Positions 56,770 to 64,000 of a stretch of DNA of 64,000 nucleotides are shown here, one piece after another. This DNA is from Hyalella azteca (Eukaryota > Arthropoda > Malacostraca > Amphipoda > Hyalellidae). The translations under genes and the position numbers were made by a program. Each line of letters starts with the position of its first letter. Positions within the stretch are counted from its first letter, which is position 1. A model generated the notes under the pieces. It saw only the letters and a program-made list of their open reading frames with translations. It searched no databases and was not told where the DNA came from. The DNA is taken from contig NW_025935138.1 of assembly GCF_000764305.2 (NCBI RefSeq), positions 62,001 to 126,000 of the forward strand, in the 5' to 3' direction.

Positions 56770-56980
56770 CACTGTTAGAAAAAACGGTGAAAAAACGGTC
56801 CCACTGGCGTTCTAGTGGCCGGTCGCCCGTGAAAATAAACTGTTTCGCCATTTTTATCAGATGTTTTACCGATTTCTAGTATTAAATTAGAATAAAAATG
56901 GCGACACGGTGTTTCTTTTCACGTGCCGACCGGCCACTGAAACGCCGGTAATACCGTTAACGGTAATTTTTCTAACAGTG
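56770..56980. mobile_element. Foldback MITE, 211 bp
   Basis: Ends CACTGTTAGAAAAA and TTTTTCTAACAGTG. The inverted similarity continues inward through GTGGCCGGTCG/CGACCGGCCAC and CGCCATTTTTAT/ATAAAAATGGCG, so nearly the whole element folds on itself. No clear target duplication. Confidence 0.88.
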
Positions 56981-59900
56981 CACCAACTCAGCCTACATGA
57001 TCGTATAGGGTCATTTTCACTGATAGTCTCTAATTAAAATCACTTTATTGCACAATCCGTTTTAGCATGTACAATAGACTGTAATATGCACAATTCACGT
57101 GCTGGCCAACTGATGAGAAGATCACTAAGTCTCGAGGTTGAGTCTCTGGTTTGAGGCCTTCCTAAAAGAGTAAAATGAACAATAATTAAATTTCTAACTA
57201 GTAAATAAAGTAATGAACATACAAATCAAGTAATGGAGCACAAATATAATATATTTGTGATTCAAATCAATTCACATATCGCAATTCAATAATACACGTC
57301 AAGACCCAACACGTACGCTACGTACCTCCGCTTCGGGTTTCACACCGCACAATCTTGATCTATCTTGATTTATCTTTAAGCACCAGTCTTCTTGGACATA
57401 GGTGCTTTGTTCAGAGCAGGGGACCGCACAATAATCTAGCAGTAACTTACTCCTTCCGCATTCCGACTTCCGTAAAGTCTAAACTAAAATGCCATTAAAC
57501 AACTTCACAATAATTGATGTATTCGGAGTAAAATAACACGTAAGATGATAAAATATGAGCGTACCCCAACAGAATCAATTAAAAAGTTATGGTAAAATAA
57601 GATTTTCATGACTAAGTTTAAAATTCAGGTAAACGCAACATTTGGAGCCAAAATCTAATATTTTCTGACTGAGATTTCAATTGTGAGTTAAGGAGGAAAT
57701 TACCATCATTAAACAATTTATCATTCATCTTATTCATGCATGGCAAAATACAAATTAGCCGTACGCATATCAAACACAGAATTCGCATTTCTTATCCTTT
57801 GATTTTCTCCTATATATCATCCTGATAGGTTTGAGCCTATCAAACCTATCACTTTCGGACACCCATCATTCAGTAACTCCAATTCAGCAACAGATGATAT
57901 GTTATACTAACAAACCCTCTCATTATTATTAGTATTCCATTCCACAACCCTCTAATATCTTAATTTTCGAAGGATAATTTCTTTTTCGTCCCTGCTCTAA
58001 AAATGACTAAACCCTCCGTTACATACGGCAGCCAAATACGACCCTCAAGTCAGCCTCGCAGTTCAGCGCGCCTCATATGAATGAAGATGTTATTCTCGGC
58101 AGCAATCTGCGTTTGCTGCTTGGTAGAAATTATTTCTTCGTAAGGTTTCGAGCTTACCTACAAATCAGGACCCGCCTGGCTCGTGATAAAAGAACATCAG
58201 CTCCAGCAGAGTAGACGAGGATCAGATCCAAAAAACCAGCGACCAAAGGCGGATTACTTCGCATTATTTGGAGTCGGGATGCGGATTTGGCTTCTCGCGA
58301 TGAAAGAGGGTGTCGTCGATGAGATGTATAAATATTCTTCAGTCGCTTTCATCTATTTTTGTATACTAGATCAACTTGAGCCGACGGATTCGACATCTTG
58401 GTTACTGTAGTGCAATCCTAAGTTAATTTAAATAAAATGAATTGAAATTCAATGGTTTTTAAGAAAAATCTTCGTGGTTGTGTTTGCAAATGTATTTCTA
58501 TGAAATCCAGTTTATTTCACTTAATTTTTTTCGATCCTTTGATTGATAGTCTAAATAAAAAAATGGTTCAATTATTTTGTTACTACTCAGCAAGGATAAT
58601 TCAGACAAAAAATGAAACTAAATGTGAAAGGGAACGGAGAAGACACATGAATGAAGCTACTCTATTCGGAAGGTTCATCTGATAGACAAGAATGCAGAGC
58701 CTCTGTACCACAAAAGTATTAAGTAAATCCTACAATTTGTCTGCGGAAGATGAGGCAACTTGCAGGCTTCGACGATGAGATTGCGTAGAGAAAGCAATCA
58801 GTTTACAAGGGCGCTCACAAGAGTGCAGACTTCAACATCGCCCGCACCGATCCATGTTAAAATAAAACTATTTTATCATGAATTCTTTCCGCTAGGTTAT
58901 AAAAAATTGCAATTTTTCTGGTTTCACGTAGTTTGGATAAATATACATACGTTACACCCTTCAAATTTTCTTTTATCAATGCTTGATTATGTATATTTTT
59001 AGGATGTAGAAGAATAATTATACGAAAAGTTAGGGATAGGATCAGAATTTTTGAGACCCGACCTCGAATCACATGGCTGGCTATCTTGCTTCAGCATCCT
59101 TGTTACGGCTGCTCGTCGCATTTGTGTGCTGGCTTAAGAACGCAATACTTTATAGGAAATTTTGTGAAACATATACAACGAGTGAGGCTGTCTCTATGTT
59201 AAACATGTTGAGCCGTTTGGTAAGTTCGCTGCACTATGCAATTTCCAGGAAGCGTTCTCTTCTACGCTTATTCAGCGAGGGTAAATTTTCTCGATGGTAA
59301 ATATTCTCTATATATAAATGCTGCTGTATTTTTATCGTATATCATCGCATTTGATGTTCGCTAAGAAACAACAATTGCATTAAGCTGGCGTTGAATGAGA
59401 TGGTTGTGGATAGATGTTCGGGTAAATTCGATTACGAGGATCAACTTCTAATTTCAGATTTATTTCTTCTCTTTCTTTAATATTTGCTCGAATTTCAATG
59501 AAACACCGAGCAATAAGAACAATGAAAAGATCGTTAATTTATCCAAAAAGATCTTTGATATAAAGAGTTTATTATCATTCTCGTTGGTTTTTCAGTCGAT
59601 TGTTGTTATTCCGGAATGGATTTCGTTGAACGGCGCACGAATGGTCGGGCTCCGAAGGTGTAACGACTTTCGTTTTACACTTTCGGGCGAACTGGATATT
59701 CCTGTATTATACTGTCTGACTGTGGTCTAAATATTCAGGCTAAATGAATTTCAAATTCATAGAACAATTTCTGATTTAATTATTGCAATTTATTGAACCA
59801 AATTCGCACCTTTTAAAAGTGAATTTTACCGATTACTGTTTTTGAAAGTAACTGTGAATCTAGTTTATTTTCTAACGGCGGGAAAATAGCAAAGTGAAAT

Positions 59901-62900
59901 TTTCGTTGAGATATCTTAATTGCCAGTCATCTCAGAGTTTCGAATTTCAAGCCGGAAAATTCTTGCTGAAAAATTCTTGTCCGCCACGTCATGCCGTTTA
60001 ATTATAACTTTAAAATTAAGAAACAACCTCTTGCTAGTAGCTGCTAAAACATCGGCTGTCTTTGAGCATAACTTGCTTAGGAATACTGTCATACAAGGTA
60101 TATTATACAAACAATTGGAGCCGTACTACTTGCTGTACTTCAAACAAACTTTGCTGCTTCACCAAGACTACTTTCTGCCGCATTCCATTTTTGAGCGTCA
60201 TATTAGCTTGCATTGCGTTTCTCTATAGTAATGTAATATTGCTTGGCATCTGTATTCTAGTGAAGGAATTCTGTCTCACTTTAGAATAGATCGACATCGT
60301 GAAATTGGATGGTAGCGCCTGTAATCATCATTCCTATTGTACCAGGAAAATATACCAGTCATGCGATTACATGCGTATTCGAACATTATAGAGATAATAT
60401 GAATTTCGATTGTATCAGGAGCAATGCTTCGCCAAAATAGCAATTTCATTTACCCAGCCTACTATAATATCAGGTTTTCTTAATTTTTTTTCCTTTCTTA
60501 TGATTCTTGAATTCTTATTTATTAAAAGAAACTGATGCATGGTAGTTATATAAAGTTTTGGTATAAATTTTTCATCATTCTTATACATAACTTATTCTAA
60601 GATGATAGTCAATATGAGAAAATATTGATGAGCAGTGTTGGAGCAAGTCGCTTTGTGGGGGGATTTATGTCACGCAATTTCAGATAGTAAATGAAGCCTT
60701 AGGATATTATCCTAATTACCAGTATTTTATCATGAAGAAAATTATTGGAATGAAATAATTTATTACGGCTTCCCGAGAACTTTGATTTGCTGAGCAAGGA
60801 AATCAAATACCAGGTATTCGCGAAAGGAATTATCTTGACTTCACCAACTGGCACTCTTTTTCAGAAAAGAAGAAATAATTATACGGAATGATTCTGTAGT
60901 TCAGGAAAGTTTTTGCTCCAGACAATAAACTTCGGATTAAATTGTTCTCACTCCAAGTCTTTCGCAAGTCTTACCAACTATTGTTGTACTAATATTGCTC
61001 GTAATATTACGCGTGACCGAGACTGGCAATCGCGCGCAATTGCTTTGTGTGTAGATCTCGGCGGATCAGAACCTTTCTTCATTTCTGAAGGTAATCTCTG
61101 CTTCTTCCGAAATGGAGACAATTTTTTGAGAGAGCACAATGTACTCGCACCGTAAAATACAGATCATCCCGTGTCGTATATATATTAATTACTTTCGATT
61201 TAACTTACCTTGCTTTATCTGATATTTATTATAGAAGGTGCGAGCTTCACTACTGGATGAATGCGCTTTTTACTATATTCTACTCTGTCTCATTGTACGA
61301 GTCAATTATTTTCTATAGCTTTTTTACATTCAGAAGTTTTCCTCGAATCGCCAATCATGTGCCCGTTTTTTCATGGTTGGACGATTGAAAATAATTGAAA
61401 ATTTCATTCAATCTGCAATGAAGATACATTTAATAATTGTCTTTGCAAAATTTGATAATCTGGAATTGTTATTCGACGAAATAGGAAACTTGATTGATAA
61501 TTAAGCGGTGCGCGCCTTAATTATTCGGCTTAATTCTACTGCGCATAGTCTCACTCTAATCAATATGAGGTATAATCATATGAACAATACTTTTGGTTTA
61601 ACATTTGTTTTCACCGCTGAGAAGTAAATAATTAGGTATCCGTCCGCAGCTGACTAAACAACGCTTAGTTTTACCTTTGCCGATCGCAGTTCACTAGCCT
61701 CACAAGGAACGTCGAAGAAAAAAAGTCCAAATGGAGATTGAACACTCTTATATTGCCCTATCAGGACCGTAGTTTTATCCGAAGGAGTTGCCGATTTTCA
61801 GTGAAAGTTATACTAATATTTTTGTAATTATTTTAAGAGTACAACTGCAGAAAAGAATATTATTGTGGTTACTTGCGCATATGTACAAAATATTTTGAGA
61901 AAACCACGACAGAAGCGTTCATAAAAGATAGATTCCTTCGGAATCTATCGTTGTATTCAATTCTGCCACGCTGCAGCTTTTGTCGCTTCATCGATCAGAA
62001 CTCCAATCCATCAATGACGCTCATCAGGGAACGCCCCTTACGTCTGATCTGTAAACGCAGTTGCTCAAGAAACACTTCTGCTCCGAAGGCTGTAGTTGCA
62101 TTTAGTACGCAATTTCTCAGGAGAACGCCTCGGCTCAGAATAACTCAGCTTCTCAGTAAACGCTTTGCTTCTGAACGCCACCGAAAGGAGCACAGCTGCT
62201 TAAGGTTACCGCGCTGCTGCCAACAGGAACGCAGCTGCTCAGACACCAACATTGCGCGCGATAAGAACGCATTCTAAACATTGCTCGGCTGATGTGCCTC
62301 AGCTGCTCAAGATGCTCGGTCGACAGTCTTTCTAATCTGAGCGCTTCTTGCATTCAGTGCGTTCTTATATTCACGTCTATGTCTGTTCCGCGCATTTATT
62401 TGACTAAAAAAATTCATTAATATTGGATCAGTACAGAAGTTTCATTGCGGAATTGACTGGCCTAGCTGAAAATAAAGTCGTTATAACCAAATGAACATTC
62501 GTTGGATATATGCTAAAATGAATAGTTTCTTAAAACCACATGACGCAGTAATTTTCTTAAAGTTTAAGTTGCAATTTTCTTAACGAGGCAGGTACAAGCA
62601 CTACAAAATTTCAGACCAGACTTCACCTGCCAGCAAAAGTCTTTGTGACAAAATTACAAAATTGATATAAATTACCTGCTTGGGGCGCCTCTTAACGCGG
62701 TTGTCAATTAATTGTTGTTGTTCACTTGGCCTGTTAGAGAAAAATTCTCTCACGAGATGTCAGACGGCTCTTTAGGTTAACCGCAATCATACTGAAAAAC
62801 TATTTTCCTAATTATATTTTCCCTCTTGAAAATTCTTCCGTAGGGTAACATCCACCCACTAATTTCATGTTGCCTTGGTACAGCAATTTACGCGCTGCCA

Positions 62901-64000
62901 AGTAAATATCGCGTGATCAATGAGGTCGCTCGGTAATAAAAATTAAGGCCCATTTAGCTGGGGTAATTTTTATCGCGAGGCGATTCTGGGAGGACTTGTG
63001 CCTTTGAAAGGTAGATTAATCATTTACTTCTATCATCCGGGAGTGACCTGTCTCTTTATTTACATAGAATTCCCTGCTTTAGATGCCTTTCATGCATTTC
63101 CCAGGTGTGCAAGGCACCTGCAATATTTGTTGATAAAAGAAATTCTCATGCAGGTCTCGTAATTTGCTTGTCCTCTGAGAGAATTTTGTCTACGAGGGGA
63201 AAACAAGGTATTGGACGATTAGAAAATTAATGTCTCTTCTTCGCATTTCATGTTTTTTTTTATCAAATTTCGAAAGCAAATCAGTTATTTTAAACGAAAT
63301 TCTAATTCTAATTAATTGATTTAATGTTTGCATTTGTTATTTCATCTTTAGATTAATTAGAAGGATTCTGTCATGTCTAATGTCATAATGTGCATAATAA
63401 TATATAGAGCTTGACTTGTCAGACAAATGATAAATGGTTCGATTAATTTGACACTAATAAAAAAATTACAATTCAACCGTAAATACTTGTAATACTATTA
63501 CGTCATTCTTCTAATTACGTCATCTTCTTCTACTTTTCATGAATTTCACTCGTGCATTGATTCGACCAAATTATTCGTGCTTTCACTCGACCAATATAAT
63601 ATTCACTATATTCACTCGTGCTTTGACTCGACCAAATTATTTTATCAAAGCAAATTCTACATTCTAGGCCTCATAATTTTGCAGACGAGCGCAGAACAGA
63701 GCTAATTTTGCCATGCAGTCGACATACTGTAGCTTTTTATTAAATAAACGAGCTAATCTGTCACGCGTACACCACGAAATGAGCGACAGGCGTGAGCTAA
63801 TATGTGCAACTTACGGCGAGCTTTGCCATTCGATGGCCGCGAGATTGATAGCACCGCGCAATGCATTATATAGATTAATATTATAAGCGCAGTGGCACGG
63901 CAGGTCGCACAAACTGCCTGAACACAGCAGCAGTTTGTTCAGATATCCTGACATTCTGGGGGACAGAAGATCTCGTAAACCGTAATCAAATCGATTGCTT
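56981..64000. other. Intergenic, AT-rich, no gene recognised
   Basis: Small features only. There is an 11-base inverted repeat GATAGGTTTGA/TCAAACCTATC at 57824-57850, a 10-base one GATAGATTCC/GGAATCTATC near 61928-61950, and a degenerate GCTGCTCAG-rich stretch at 62040-62320. Near 63545-63640 three units of TTCACTCGTGCTTTGACTCG type are repeated. A 134-codon frame at 61873-62277 has no recognised domain. Confidence 0.5.

Noticed and set aside
61873..62277. 134-codon plus-strand frame
   Set aside because: Arg/Ser/Cys-rich translation of a degenerate GCTGCTCAG repeat; no signal peptide or domain.

Overview
This is a eukaryotic, intron-containing, AT-rich window from an arthropod, most likely a malacostracan crustacean. 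The evidence is an RR-1 chitin-binding cuticle protein gene, a doublesex/mab-3 related (Dmrt) gene carrying both a DM and a DMA domain, short coding exons in long AT-rich introns, many MITE-like elements, and retrotransposon pieces. No tRNA, rRNA, CRISPR array or bacterial operon was found. The species cannot be fixed from the sequence.

Layout. 1-1138: the last exons of an unrecognised acidic protein gene (+). 3766-5020: a three-exon cuticle protein gene (-) with a TATA box. 8354-14505: a six-exon gene (+) for a secreted protein of 287 residues made of a signal peptide and two CUB domains. 18202-18396 and 46194-46502: two candidate small secreted peptide genes. 22377-27776: a three-exon Dmrt gene (+, 456 residues), best fitting Dmrt93B. 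44896-45312: a possible membrane-protein exon (-). About 29.5-42.5 kb: a GC-richer island of tandem and dispersed repeats dominated by hairpins. It contains broken Penelope-like and non-LTR reverse transcriptase fragments, a 254-257 bp satellite, a two-exon zinc-finger ORF (38244-39869), several assembly gaps and a sequencing-adapter junction. 43-64 kb is mostly non-coding, with two inverted-repeat elements and one 29-bp perfect palindrome.

Two patterns stand out. First, tandem duplications straddle gene landmarks. The CUB gene exon 2 has its acceptor duplicated twice and its donor about 16 times, exon 4 has a doubled acceptor, and Dmrt exon 2 has a donor present in four degenerate copies. 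The stop codons of the first gene and of the cuticle gene both lie in the first unit of a minisatellite. Second, in the 29.5-42.5 kb island many repeat copies differ by paired changes that keep the same stem (for example ATAGC/GCTAT against ACAGC/GCTGT). This suggests that base pairing itself is being maintained by selection or by a copying mechanism.

The genes do not form a pathway; they are independent neighbours. Exon boundaries were set by hand from GT-AG sites, reading phase and family structure, without transcript data.
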